Below, in pieces: positions 35,563 to 45,123 of a stretch of 64,000 bases of DNA. The notes beneath the pieces were generated by a model. It was not told the DNA's origin. It did no database searches and worked only from the letters and a program-made list of their open reading frames with translations. The DNA lies in assembly GCA_021521415.1 (NCBI GenBank), contig JAIQDT010014327.1:147971-211970 (forward strand). The letters are read 5' to 3'. Position numbers and translations under genes: made by a program. Within the stretch, counting starts at the first letter, position 1, and every line of letters starts with the position of its first letter. This stretch comes from Bidens hawaiensis (taxonomy: Eukaryota > Streptophyta > Magnoliopsida > Asterales > Asteraceae).

Positions 35563-37110
35563 ACCTTTAGATCCCTTCCCACTGTTAGGATAGGTTTATG
35601 TTTTTGTATAGATTTACATTCTTGTAGGCGGGTAGATACCCGGCCATTCTTGTAATACTTGAATTTTTATGGAATGTAAATCTTTTGTGCGGGTAGGACC
35701 GTCACTCTTACTTTATAAACGTTATACGACTTGATCATGCATATTATAGTTTAACTTGGCACTTGTTTTGCCGCATAAACAATATATGATTCGCTTGTGC
35801 ATACTTTAGTTTAACTTAGCAATTTCTAAAGTACTTTGAATAAGTTAACCTATCAACGTGGCAGATAATAGGTTAAAGTTTTGCTTCCTCTTTCGTGATT
35901 GTGCGGGTAAGACCGTCACTTGCACTTAGTAGGATGGCTAAACTTTACCTATATCTGACCTGCGTGGAGGTTTTCCTTATTTTTTCCTTGAAGATATTTT
36001 CTAAGTGTTCTGAATAAGTTAACCGTTCGACGCGCGGTTGTCAATAGGTTAAAGTTTAGTTTCCTCTATCATGATTTGTGCGGTTAGGCCCGGCACTTTC
36101 ATTTAATGGGATGACCGAACTTCACCTATGACTGACCTGCGTGAAGGTTTGCCGTTTTTTGTGTTTATGCGGGTTTTGCCGCCTTCCACACGCAACGATT
36201 TCTTCAAACTTATTTATGCGGTGAAAACCGGCATATCAGTGTTTTGAATAAACTAACCGTTCGACGCGCGGTTGTCAATAGGTTATTTTTTCCTTATTTT
36301 TTCCTTGAAGATATTTTCTAAGTGTTCTGAATAAGTTAACCGTTCGACGCGCGGTTGTCAATAGGTTAAAGTTTAGTTTCCTCTATCATGATTTGTGCGG
36401 TTAGGCCCGGCACTTTCATTTAATGGGATGACCGAACTTCACCTATGACTGACCTGCGTGAAGGTTTGCCGTTTTTTGTGTTTATGCGGGTTTTGCCGCC
36501 TTCCACACGCAACGATTTCTTCAAACTTATTTATGCGGTGAAAACCGGCATATCAGTGTTTTGAATAAACTAACCGTTCGACGCGCGGTTGTCAATAGGT
36601 TAGTTCGGTGTCCTCTATCATGATTTGTGTGGTTAGGACCGGCACTTTCATTTAGTAGGATGATCAAACTTTACCTATGACTGACCTGCGTGAAGGCTTT
36701 CCTTATATTTTCTTTAAAAATTTGTCGTTTTGTGTTTATGCGGGTTTTGCCGCCTTCCACATGCAACGACTTGTTTTCCCACTTATGTATGCGGTGAAGA
36801 CCGGCATATCAGTGTGGAAAGTTCATTAAGTATAAATGTAAGACCAGCGTCAATGTGATAAGGAGAATCATTTCCATTAGAAGTGGCTCTGGGCCTTTTC
36901 TTTTACAAGTTTGGAATTGATCTACATGCAGACTGTGTAATTGAGCTCCCTTCCATGTTCTTGAGAGTGTCATCGAGCCTTTCGAGCCGATATGCACTTG
37001 GTTCGGAATCTCGTTGTTTACGCAGTATGTAGTCTCCGACATTGAAGCTGCAGTTTTATTCGTGTTTTCCCCAACTGGGGTTCTACACGCATTAGCCTGC
37101 TCAGCGTTCA
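35563..37110. repeat. Tandem-repeat region of element C between accessory gene and gag
   Basis: No supportable coding sequence. From about 35800 to 36830 there are three partial copies of a unit of about 317 bp marked by CTAAGTGTTCTGAATAAGTT (36001, 36318), GTTCGACGCGCGGTTGTCAA, GGCCCGGCACTTTCATTTAA and ATGCGGGTTTTGCCGCC. The first two are nearly identical. Repeated GCGGG...CCG motifs appear throughout. A minus-strand open frame at 36809-37180 overlaps the end of gag and has no recognisable protease; the pol region is absent here. Confidence 0.75.
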
Positions 37111-38643
37111 TTACGCCACGAGGTGCGTGAGCGTCCCATCTCTGACAAATGCTTCGACGATGTCCTTCAAGTCTACGCATTCCTCGGTGTTGTGGCCTCT
37201 TGTCCTGTGGAAGTCACAGAATTTGCTCTGATCAGCGTTGTGACGCTCTCGGATTATTGGAGCCTTTGGCCATGGGAGTCTCTCGGTGTCGAATATCTCG
37301 GTGACGCTTTTGGTGAGTGGCGTCCATCTGGAGTTCCGGTTTGACGACGGCATGTTATCCTTTCCGCCTAACCGAGGGTGCGAGCCGGATGAGGTGTCAA
37401 AGTTTACCCTTGACTGCCAAATGCCTAGCTTCCTCTTTTTGTTTAGTCGGGCGGTAAGGACATTGTTTTCTCTTGTTTTCTGGGTGTAGAGGTTTGTGCT
37501 CTGGGGAAGATCCCTACCCAGTTGCTTTTCCGTTTCCGCGAAGCGTTTAGCTGCTGTCATGATGGCATCCCATGTGGATGGCATGCCATCTTTACCCGTT
37601 AAGGTGCGGATGAGCTCTGGGTCTTTTGTGCCCTGGATGAAAGCAGTGCGAACAAGATATTCGCTAATACTACCCAGACTTAGCTTCTTTGAGTTGAAGC
37701 GAGTGATGAAGTCTAGCAAAGATTCATCTTCCTCTCGAATGCAATTGAGGATTGTCCATTGCTCTTCGGTATACTTTCTTTGTTGGCTGAAGTGTTGGCT
37801 AAACTTCTGTTGGAAGTCTGCCCAATCATAGATGTGGTGGACCGGTAGACGGTCAAACCACGCTCTAGCCGCTCCAACTAGCGTCATCTGGAACATATAA
37901 CACCACGTGGGTTCCGTCCAATTGCTGACGGTTGCCCCCGCTATGAATCTGTTCAAATGATCGTCTGGGTCGGATATACCATCATAAGTGCCGATGTTGG
38001 GCATCTGCTTGGCACTCTTCGGGGTGATTGCTTCTGCAATGTCCCTTGCAAACTTGGACGTTCCCGCATTTGCAACAGTTGGTCTAAAAGCTTTGGAGAA
38101 GTCACGTGGGTTTCTACCCGCGTTTTTTGGTTTGAAAGTTTCTCCCAAATTCCTTCTCGGTTGGAAGTCCGTGTCCTTACGCTTCCCTTTCGCCTTATGG
38201 CGAGGGTTTACGTCGGTGTCGGATTCCTCCGAATCATCGTCCAAGTACTCGCACTCATTGCTCATGTTGAGCTGTTGAGTGCTTCCGAATTCGTCAGCCT
38301 GTTGGAGTGAACGTAAGCGTTCATCCAACTCAGCTTGGAATTCCCTTTGACGTTTTTCCGCCCACACTTTAACTTGTTCAAGTGTTTGGCGGGGGTGCCT
38401 CGTCTGTTGTCTTTTCACCTGGGTATCAATGAATCCCAGGGGAGGATTGTTTACTGCACTTGCCCCGGCTCGGGTAACCGGGGTAGTGTTCGTAAAATTT
38501 ACTGCACTTGCCCCGGCTTGGGTAACCGGGGTAGTGTTCGTAAAATGTGTGTATTCGCCGGTGTTCCCCCCAGTTGCTGGGGTTGTGGTTACCGGGGTTT
38601 CTTGGTTACTCCCTGGCCTGGGGACCGGAGTAACGTTAACCAT
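37111..38643 (-). CDS. Gag of element C (Tat-like)
   Basis: 510 residues from MVNVTPVPRPGS at 38643; an upstream in-frame Met at 38718 lies inside the LTR and is unlikely. Residues 1-95 include short repeats of NTTPVTRAG and a linker. About 216-380 form the retrotransposon Gag core (MPNIGTYDG, DPDDHLNRF, MTLVGAARAWFDRLP, FSQHFSQQRKYTEEQ, ESLLDFITRFN). About 475-500 carry CDFHRTRGHNTEECVDLK, the atypical finger of Tat-lineage Gag. The frame ends in a stop and is not followed by protease or polymerase. The protein could still package the element's RNA if enzymes come from an autonomous relative. Confidence 0.88.
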   Translation of the reverse strand: MVNVTPVPRPGSNQETPVTTTPATGGNTGEYTHFTNTTPVTQAGASAVNFTNTTPVTRAGASAVNNPPLGFIDTQVKRQQTRHPRQTLEQVKVWAEKRQREFQAELDERLRSLQQADEFGSTQQLNMSNECEYLDDDSEESDTDVNPRHKAKGKRKDTDFQPRRNLGETFKPKNAGRNPRDFSKAFRPTVANAGTSKFARDIAEAITPKSAKQMPNIGTYDGISDPDDHLNRFIAGATVSNWTEPTWCYMFQMTLVGAARAWFDRLPVHHIYDWADFQQKFSQHFSQQRKYTEEQWTILNCIREEDESLLDFITRFNSKKLSLGSISEYLVRTAFIQGTKDPELIRTLTGKDGMPSTWDAIMTAAKRFAETEKQLGRDLPQSTNLYTQKTRENNVLTARLNKKRKLGIWQSRVNFDTSSGSHPRLGGKDNMPSSNRNSRWTPLTKSVTEIFDTERLPWPKAPIIRERHNADQSKFCDFHRTRGHNTEECVDLKDIVEAFVRDGTLTHLVA

Positions 38644-38692
38644 CTTTTCGGAGGTTTTGAAAAAACTGAGAGAATTAGTTCTAGCTTTTATG

Positions 38693-38706
38693 CACGGATG
38701 GCGCCA
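38693..38706 (-). other. Primer-binding site of element C
   Basis: On the minus strand TGGCGCCATCCGTG, one base from the right LTR. TGGCGCC is a common start of primer-binding sites in Tat and Athila elements. I cannot name the tRNA from the remaining bases. Confidence 0.75.
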
Positions 38707-38707
38707 A

Positions 38708-39747
38708 TGAAGGAACACTAATTGACCCCGGACAGATTACGGATAATCTGGGGGTTAAATAGATGTTTCCCACGAGGGGTTATGTCCGGCAAAGATGGTT
38801 CTTCTGGTGACCTGCAAAACAGACACCGTGAGCTCGTCACTTAGAAGGGGGGGGGGGGGGTACCTCCTTGTGACCACCCTCCAGCGTGAGAATCAGACTA
38901 GATTGCTCTTGAATATAAGTGTATATTAAGAGATTGCTAGAAAAGATAAGATGTGATAAGGTAATGTAATGTATCCATACCATTCCAAGGTGTTGGAGTA
39001 TTTATTGCCGAAGGTAGGTTTCCAAGCAGGTACAGCCGGCTGAATAGTATTCCTGTTCTGCCAACTGTGGGCTACGCACGTGCCATGCTGGTGGTTGGTG
39101 GGTAGGCAGCGGCTGATAGTGACCAGGCCGGCTGTGTACTATTCCTGTTCCACCAACTGCAGGCTATGCACGTCCTCCGACAGGTTGGTGAGTAGGCAGC
39201 GGCTGATAGTGACATACAGTACAAGAGCGTGCTACTCGTCATACTGTTGTCAGTGAGCTGTCGTATCTTTGGTCAGATCTCTTGTCCATACCTCGTCAGG
39301 TACAGTACAAAAGATCCTCCAGTATCGTACGGACTGGCTCATTTGTGCGGGAGTGTTCCCGGCTTGCTCACTCCTTCTTCAGGTGACATTACTGAATTAT
39401 TTAAGAGTTAAGTGCCTTGTGCGTGTAGCCTTGCTGCGCGGGTAGCCTTCCCTGATGGCTAGTATCCGTTGCTGCGGGAACAGGCGGAGTACGTCGACCA
39501 TTGGGAGGCTTTTCCTGCGGGAACAGCTTGCGTACTGCGCGTAAGGACGTCACGTCTCTGAGCATGGTGGGTCCTGCGGATCCAGTTGGTTTCTGCGCAG
39601 ACGTCTCTTCAAGGTGAGTCTTGCGAGTTTAGCCTTTGCGCAGACGTCCCTGTTGAAGGTGAGTCTTGCGGGTTCAACTGCGCAGACGTCCCTCTTTGAG
39701 GTGAGTCTTGCGGGTCCAACTGGGCTCTGCTGGGACCTACCTCTTCA
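38708..39747 (-). repeat. Right LTR of element C (its 5' LTR)
   Basis: 1040 bp, TG...CA. It differs from the left copy by about eight substitutions (0.8%), the 22-bp duplication and G-run length. It is followed by the TTCAC target duplication. Confidence 0.92.
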
Positions 39748-39782
39748 TTCACTAACAGGTTTGTCCTTAAGATTTTACATAT

Positions 39783-39932
39783 TTCATGTAATCACTATTT
39801 GATACTACTAATTATCTAACTTTCATTTGCAAATTGCATGCCTACACAAATATCTACTTCATGTAATCACTATTTGATACTACTAATTATCTAACTTTCA
39901 ATTGCAAATTGCATGTCTACACAAATATCTAT
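39783..39932. repeat. 75-bp tandem duplication
   Basis: Two head-to-tail units starting TTCATGTAATCACTATTTG at 39783 and 39858, differing by three or four bases. The second runs into the RPA-like relic. Confidence 0.85.
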
Positions 39933-40394
39933 GACGCATATCTCTGAAATTCAAGAATATGAAAACCCAGCACCAATAGAGGTGCACGTTCTTAAAAAAT
40001 GGATCCGGCCTTCCAATAAGCCGGAGCTCTCTTATCTGTTTGTCGACGAATATGTAAGTCCCGACCCCCTAATAGCAACATATTATTACACAAATGTTAA
40101 CTAACACAACACCTTATGATATGTAGATGCTATAGAAGCAATAACCTCTATGAATCACAAGAGCCATTTTGACTCACTTATCGCCATCCAATCATGCTAC
40201 ATAATCGACAACTACATCATCTTAAATAATAGGACATATATGCCCGTTGTAGCTCACGATGCATATCTACGGCTCGGGATGAAAGCAGCCTTTGCTCAAT
40301 CCACCAACAACCGAATAACAGATCACTATTTTGACTTTGCTACCTTCAACGAACTCATGCCAAGAAAAAAGGGCGCAAAAAGGCTTACTGGTAA
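39913..40394 (+). pseudogene. RPA70/DUF223-like pseudogene, N-terminal exons
   Basis: 39913-40053 encodes the first OB-fold strands (IEVHVLKKWIRPSNKPELSY, then LFVDEY). A GT-AG intron is at about 40054-40126. 40127-40394 continues with DAIEAITSMNHKSHFDSLI, NNRTYMPVVAHDAYLRL and HYFDFATFNELMPRK. This is the pattern of plant replication-protein-A 70-kDa-like (DUF223) proteins, which bind single-stranded DNA. The splice junction as it stands is out of frame (it would read into TAG), and the gene is split by three insertions further on, so it is dead. Such RPA-like genes are often carried by plant Helitrons. Confidence 0.75.
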
Positions 40395-40466
40395 AACATC
40401 TTACCAGCTACCATTTCAACTCTTTAGTATTTAATCAAAAATTCATTTTTGGATGATTACTTTTAA

Positions 40467-41434
40467 GGATTATTGGATTAAAATAATCCCACCTTTAATG
40501 TATTGGCCAATAATAATCTCACCTAAGTTATTTCCCTCTGGCAGTCCCACATTTTCCATGTTTTTTGTTTTATGTTCCCCCGTTAAAAATAACTAACGGG
40601 GTTAGTTTTTGGCTGATGTGGCTTGATGAGTTGGCATTTAAAAATCCTACATGGCTTTTTTTTTCTTTCTAGGCATTTAAAAATCCTACTTACTTCACCT
40701 TAACCTTGTCGGACCTCCACCGACGAAAACCCAATGAAGTCACCAGAGGTTTTTCCTTCACCATTTTCAGCTCAGTCGACAAGAAACAACGGCGGGGTAC
40801 GGCGGTTTTCATCGTCGTTCTCCATCGCTTCCGACGTCTTCATCTGCTTCTCCGGCGCCGTCGCTGCGTTGCTTTTTGTCTGGACTTTCTCTACTTTCTC
40901 AAACCCTCAAACACCCACAACACCAAACTATGAAAGACATATTTCCGATCCTAAATCCTCAATTTTTGTCACGGGGTAACGTTTGTGTCAGCGGTTTTAC
41001 TGGTTTAAACCCAAGACCCGACCCGAATTTCTATGACGACCCGACAATCGGGGTACACTATCAGCAACCGGATTAAAAACTGGGATGAAAAGATAAAAGA
41101 ATGGTTGAAACAACACCTTCATTTGGGTCGGGTTCCGAAGAACGGGCGGTTGTGATATCCAGATGTGGAATTAGGGCTCCAATTGATCATTTGGGGGTTA
41201 AATGCGTGAGGGATTCCAATTAATTTGCCCAGGAAGACAAAAAAAACCATGTAGAATTTTTAAATGCCAACTCATCAAGCCACATCAGCAAAAAATTAAT
41301 CCCGTTAATTATTTTTAACGGGGGATCATAAAACAAAAAACATGAAAAATGTGAGACTGTCAGAGGGAAATAACTCAGGTGGGATTATTATTGACCAATA
41401 CATTAAAGATGAGATTATTTTAATCCAATAATCT
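40467..41434 (+). mobile_element. Pack-MULE-like element with 188-bp terminal inverted repeats
   Basis: The termini 40467-40654 and 41247-41434 are inverted copies of each other, exactly 188 bp each, starting GGATTATTGG on the left and AGATTATTGG inverted on the right. Flanks TACTTTTAA (40458-40466) and TACTTTAAT (41435-41443) are a plausible 9-bp target duplication with one indel, the size typical of Mutator-like elements. The interior carries a gene fragment instead of a transposase. It lies in an intron of the RPA-like relic. Confidence 0.8.
40734..41175 (+). pseudogene. Captured 5' fragment of a GT34-type glycosyltransferase
   Basis: 40734-40979 encodes an N-terminus with one membrane helix (VFICFSGAVAALLFVWTFS), as in Golgi type II glycosyltransferases. 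In shifted frames follow LNPRPDPNFYDDPTI, then IKNWDEKIKEWLK, then PSFGSGSEERAVVIS, which match in order the stem region before the catalytic domain of plant GT34 enzymes (galactomannan galactosyltransferase / xylosyltransferase-like 'glycosyltransferase 6/7'). At least two frameshifts separate these pieces, and the catalytic domain is absent. It lies wholly between the inverted repeats, so it was probably carried there by the element. Confidence 0.62.
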
Positions 41435-41539
41435 TACTTTAATGCCATCATTTTGAATCTTTAGTTTAAAAAAATTCAGTATGTTACACTTATATTAAGA
41501 AAGAGATTCGTTATAACAAAAACATCATTTTTTTTTTCC

Positions 41540-42066
41540 AGACAACAAAGTGATATCCTCAACATTTGTCACAAATTCTTACGATAAATACTAATCCAAT
41601 ATGTTACACTTACAAACTACATTGGACGTGTTATCTTTGAGAACTATAAACCAGTTAAATTAACGAATGTTAGAAAGATTACCATTGTAGACGAAGAGAT
41701 GATGCTAAGGTCTGTTACCTACCTACCTTATGATGTTGTAAATGGTTTAGCAATATGATACTTATCATTGATGTTATATCCGTATAATATACTGCCCATG
41801 TTATCTATTGTTCTATGATCATCGCAACAACGTGACACTAGAATTCACCTTATGGGAAAACCACAAGATCGATCGAAGCTCCAGAAAGAATCAAGGTAGG
41901 AAGCATCCTTGCAATCAGCAAACACGGATTAACAACATCAAAATTAACACCATCTATTTTCCTATTTAACTAAAGCAACAATTATCGTCACAGATCACCC
42001 ACAACTGGAGGCATCCTTCGCAACAACAATCATTATAGATCCAACATACCCAGATCTGAGGCATCA
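41540..42066 (+). pseudogene. RPA70/DUF223-like pseudogene, middle exons
   Basis: 41604-41712 encodes YIGRVIFENYKPVKLTN and KITIVDEEMMLR (second OB fold). 41826-41900 encodes NNVTLEFTLWENHKID, the TLW strand. 41996-42066 encodes ASFATTIIIDPTYPDLR, the segment that in this family reads SSTxATxIxxDPxxP. Intervening DNA is intron-like, with stops. 42067-42273 is AT-rich with a (GGTATCGGTA)-like palindrome and ends at the insertion of element D. Confidence 0.65.
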
Positions 42067-42273
42067 TGTAACATGTACACATAGCCTAACACAATGTCCA
42101 CTTAAAACTAATAAAATATATTCGCTACACTAACAAACAACGAAACAATTTAGAAAATAAAAAACGATCTACGGCTGAACAACCATCACCGGATCGATAC
42201 CGGTATCGGTATAGTTCAGTACCGAAACCATAACGATACCGATTACCAAACCAAGTATTTTCGCTACATATAC

Positions 42274-42368
42274 TGTGACATTCGTCAATTTCGGGTCACT
42301 TTTGTTATGTAAACCCGACCCGTTTGTAACCCGAACATTTCAAATATATAAAATATTGGATCTTGTCA
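42274..42368 (+). repeat. Truncated 5' LTR of element D
   Basis: 95 bases identical to 45124-45218. The match breaks at TCTTGTCA, where the deletion junction begins. Confidence 0.92.
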
Positions 42369-42378
42369 CCGGATCGAT

Positions 42379-45090
42379 CCTTATCGTCTAGCCCCGTCGG
42401 AAATGCAAGAACTATCAAACCAACTCGAAGAACTTTCCGATAAAGGCTTCATTCGTCCAAGCTCTTCTCCTTGGGGCGCTCCGGTTCTCTTCGTGAAAAA
42501 GAAGGATGGTTCGTTTCATATGTGCATCGATTATCGAGAACTCAACAAACTTACTATTAAAAATCGTTATCCATTGCCACGTATCGACGACTTATTCGAC
42601 CAACTTCAAGGCGCAACTTGTTTCTCCAAAATTGATCTTCGATCGGGTTATCATCAATTGCGTGTTCGCGAAGAAGACATTCCAAAAACCGCTTTCCGTA
42701 CTCGATATGGACATTTCGAATTTTTGGTTATGCCCTTCGGGTTAACAAATGCACCCGCGGTGTTTATGGACCTCATGAACCGCGTTTGTAAACCATTCCT
42801 TGATAAATTCATTATTGTCTTTATTGATGACATCCTTATCTTCTCTAAATCCAAAGCCGAACATGAACATCATTTGCGTTCCATTCTCGAGCTCCTTAGA
42901 AACGAACAACTCTATGCCAAATTCTCCAAATGTGAATTTTGGCTCGAGGAAGTTCAATTTTTGGGACATATCGTAAACGACAAAGGTATTCATGTTGATC
43001 CCACTAAAATTGAGGCTGTTAAGGATTGGAAAACTCCAACAACTCCCACGGAAATTCGATCCTTCCTCGGTTTGGCCGGATATTATCGGCGTTTCATTCG
43101 GAATTTTTCCAAGATCTCTTTGCCTCTTACCTCTCTCACCCATAAGGGACAACCATTCGATTGGGGTTCGAAGCAAGAGGAAGCCTTTTGTACTCTCAAG
43201 GACATGCTTTGCAATTCTCCTATTCTAACTCTTCCCGATGGAAACGACGATTTTGTTGTATTTTGTGATGCATCCCATCAAGGACTTGGTTGTGTTCTCA
43301 TGCAACGAGGTCAAGTCATCGCATACGCATCAAGGCAACTTAAGGTCAACGAGAAGAACTATACGACTCACGATCTCGAACTTGGTGCCGTCGTTTTCGC
43401 TCTCAAAATATGGAGACATTACCTTTATGGAACAAAATGTGTGGTTTTTACCGATCATAAAAGCCTTCAACACATTTTTGACCAAAAAGATCTCAACATG
43501 AGACAACGACGATGGGCCAAATTACTTAGTGATTACGACTGCGAGATTCGCTACCACCCCGGTAAAGCGAATGTTGTCGCCGACGCCCTAAGTCGAAAGA
43601 TTAATATTAAATCCGTTCTGCTTCTAAGCGTCATTGTTCAAACCGATCTTCAAACTCGTATCTTTCAAGCTCAACGCACCTCCGTTGAAGAAGGTAACAT
43701 GTATGACGAAATGTCATGTGGAGCCGAACTTCAACTCGAAACCAAACCCGATGGTCTTTTGTATTTTCTCAATCGTTTGTGGGTTCCCGATCGCGATGAC
43801 CTTTGTACTTGTATTCTCGACGAAGCTCATAATTCGCACTATTCCGTTCATCCCGGTGCGGATAAGATGTACTTCTATCTTCGTGCTACCTTTTGGTGGC
43901 CGGGTATGAAAAAGGACGTAGCGTTGTTTGTATCTAAATGTCTTACTTGCTCGAAAGTCAAAGCCGAACATCAAAGACCTTTTGGTCTACTCGAGCAACC
44001 ACCGATTCCCGTTTGGAAATGGGAAGACATTGCTATGGACTTTATCACCAAATTACCCAAAACCCAAAAAGGCAACGATAGCATTTGGGTGATCATCGAT
44101 CGATTAACCAAATCTGCTCATTTCATTCCGATCCGCGAGAAGTATTCTGTCGAGCAGCTTGCTCAAATCTATGTTCGGGAAATCGTGTGCCGACACGGTT
44201 TGCCATTGTCTATCATCTCCGACCGCGATGCCCGTTTTACCTCTCATTTTTGGCGTTCACTTCAAGAAGCTTTGGGAACACGTCTCGATCTTAGCACCGC
44301 TTATCATCCTCAAACGGACGGTCAATCCGAACGTACAATCCAAACACTCGAGGATATGCTACGAGCATGTGTTCTTGATTTCGGTGGGAATTGGGATTCT
44401 CATCTTCCGTTCATCGAATTCTCCTACAATAATAGCTACCACTCTAGCATTGATGTGGCTCCTTTTCAAGCTCTTTACGGTCGTAAATGTCGTTCCCCGA
44501 TTTGTTGGAACGAAATCGGTGAAGCTCAAATCACGGGACCCGAAATGGTCCAAGAAGCCACCGACGTCATTGATCAAATCCGTAAAAATCTCCTAACCGC
44601 TAGAAATCGTCAAAAGAGTTACGCCGACAAACGGCGAAAACCGATCGAATTTAATGTTGACGATCTTGTCCTTCTAAAAGTATCTCCTTGGAAGGGGGTA
44701 GTCCGTTTTGGAAAGAAGGGTAAACTAGCTCCTCGTTTCGTTGGTCCTTTTAAAATTCTTGAGCGTGTTGGGAAAGTAGCGTATCGACTTGAACTACCGC
44801 AAGAACTTGCCGGTGTTCATCCGACATTTCATGTTTCGAATCTCAAAAAGTGCCTAGCCGAGGGTAATCTTCATATACCCCTCGATGAAGTTCATGTTGA
44901 TGAGTCTATGATTATGGTTGAACGACCCGTTGAGATTATGGATCGCAACGAGAAGAAAACCAAGCGTAGTCGTATTCGGTTAATAAAAGTTCGTTGGGAA
45001 TCACGGGGTGGCGCGGAGTTTACTTGGGAACGAGAAGACACAATGAAAGAGAAGTATCCACATTTGTTTGCATCGTCGTCTTCATCTTAA
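42379..45090 (+). pseudogene. 5'-truncated Pol of element D
   Basis: Open from the deletion junction ([15 protein letters not shown]) to a stop, with about 895 residues from the first Met at 42403. Residue numbers from that Met: RT with FIDD at about 140; RNase H from FCDAS at about 288; integrase HHCC from about 475, catalytic Asp in SDRDARF (about 605) and Glu in GQSERT (about 639); chromodomain about 839-891 ending KEKYPHLF. Gag, protease and the first RT motifs are missing, and there is no promoter-linked start, so it is not a functional gene although it has no stop or frameshift. Synonymous base choice differs clearly from elements A and B: a third Tekay family. Confidence 0.93.
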
Positions 45091-45105
45091 TTTCGGGACG
45101 AAATT
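45089..45105 (+). other. Stem-loop overlapping the pol stop of element D
   Basis: AATTTCG, loop GGA, CGAAATT: a perfect 7-bp stem starting inside the TAA stop and ending 18 bases before the LTR. The intervening AGTAGGGAATAC includes the probable polypurine tract. Confidence 0.75.
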
Positions 45106-45123
45106 TCCCAAAGTAGGGAATAC

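Larger units (their letters stand above)
6060..39747 (-). mobile_element. Element C: gag-only Tat-like LTR retrotransposon with nested insertions
   Basis: Bounded by TG...CA LTRs of 1061 bp (left) and 1040 bp (right) and by a perfect 5-bp target duplication TTCAC (6055-6059 and 39748-39752). It is on the minus strand: the primer-binding site (TGGCGCCATCCGTG on that strand) abuts the right LTR and a G-rich polypurine tract abuts the left LTR. Without the nested element B and its duplicated target it would be about 9.6 kb. In element orientation it holds gag, a tandem-repeat region, an antisense accessory gene and a repeat-bearing 3' internal region. No protease, RT, RNase H or integrase is present, so it is non-autonomous. 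The Gag style (single CX2HX4HX4C-like motif, IGTYDG...DPDDHLNRF) fits the Tat branch of Ty3/gypsy. Confidence 0.9.

Noticed and set aside
36809..37180. Possible protease remnant after gag of element C
   Set aside because: No D(T/S)G motif or other protease signature; most of it is repeat-region sequence.
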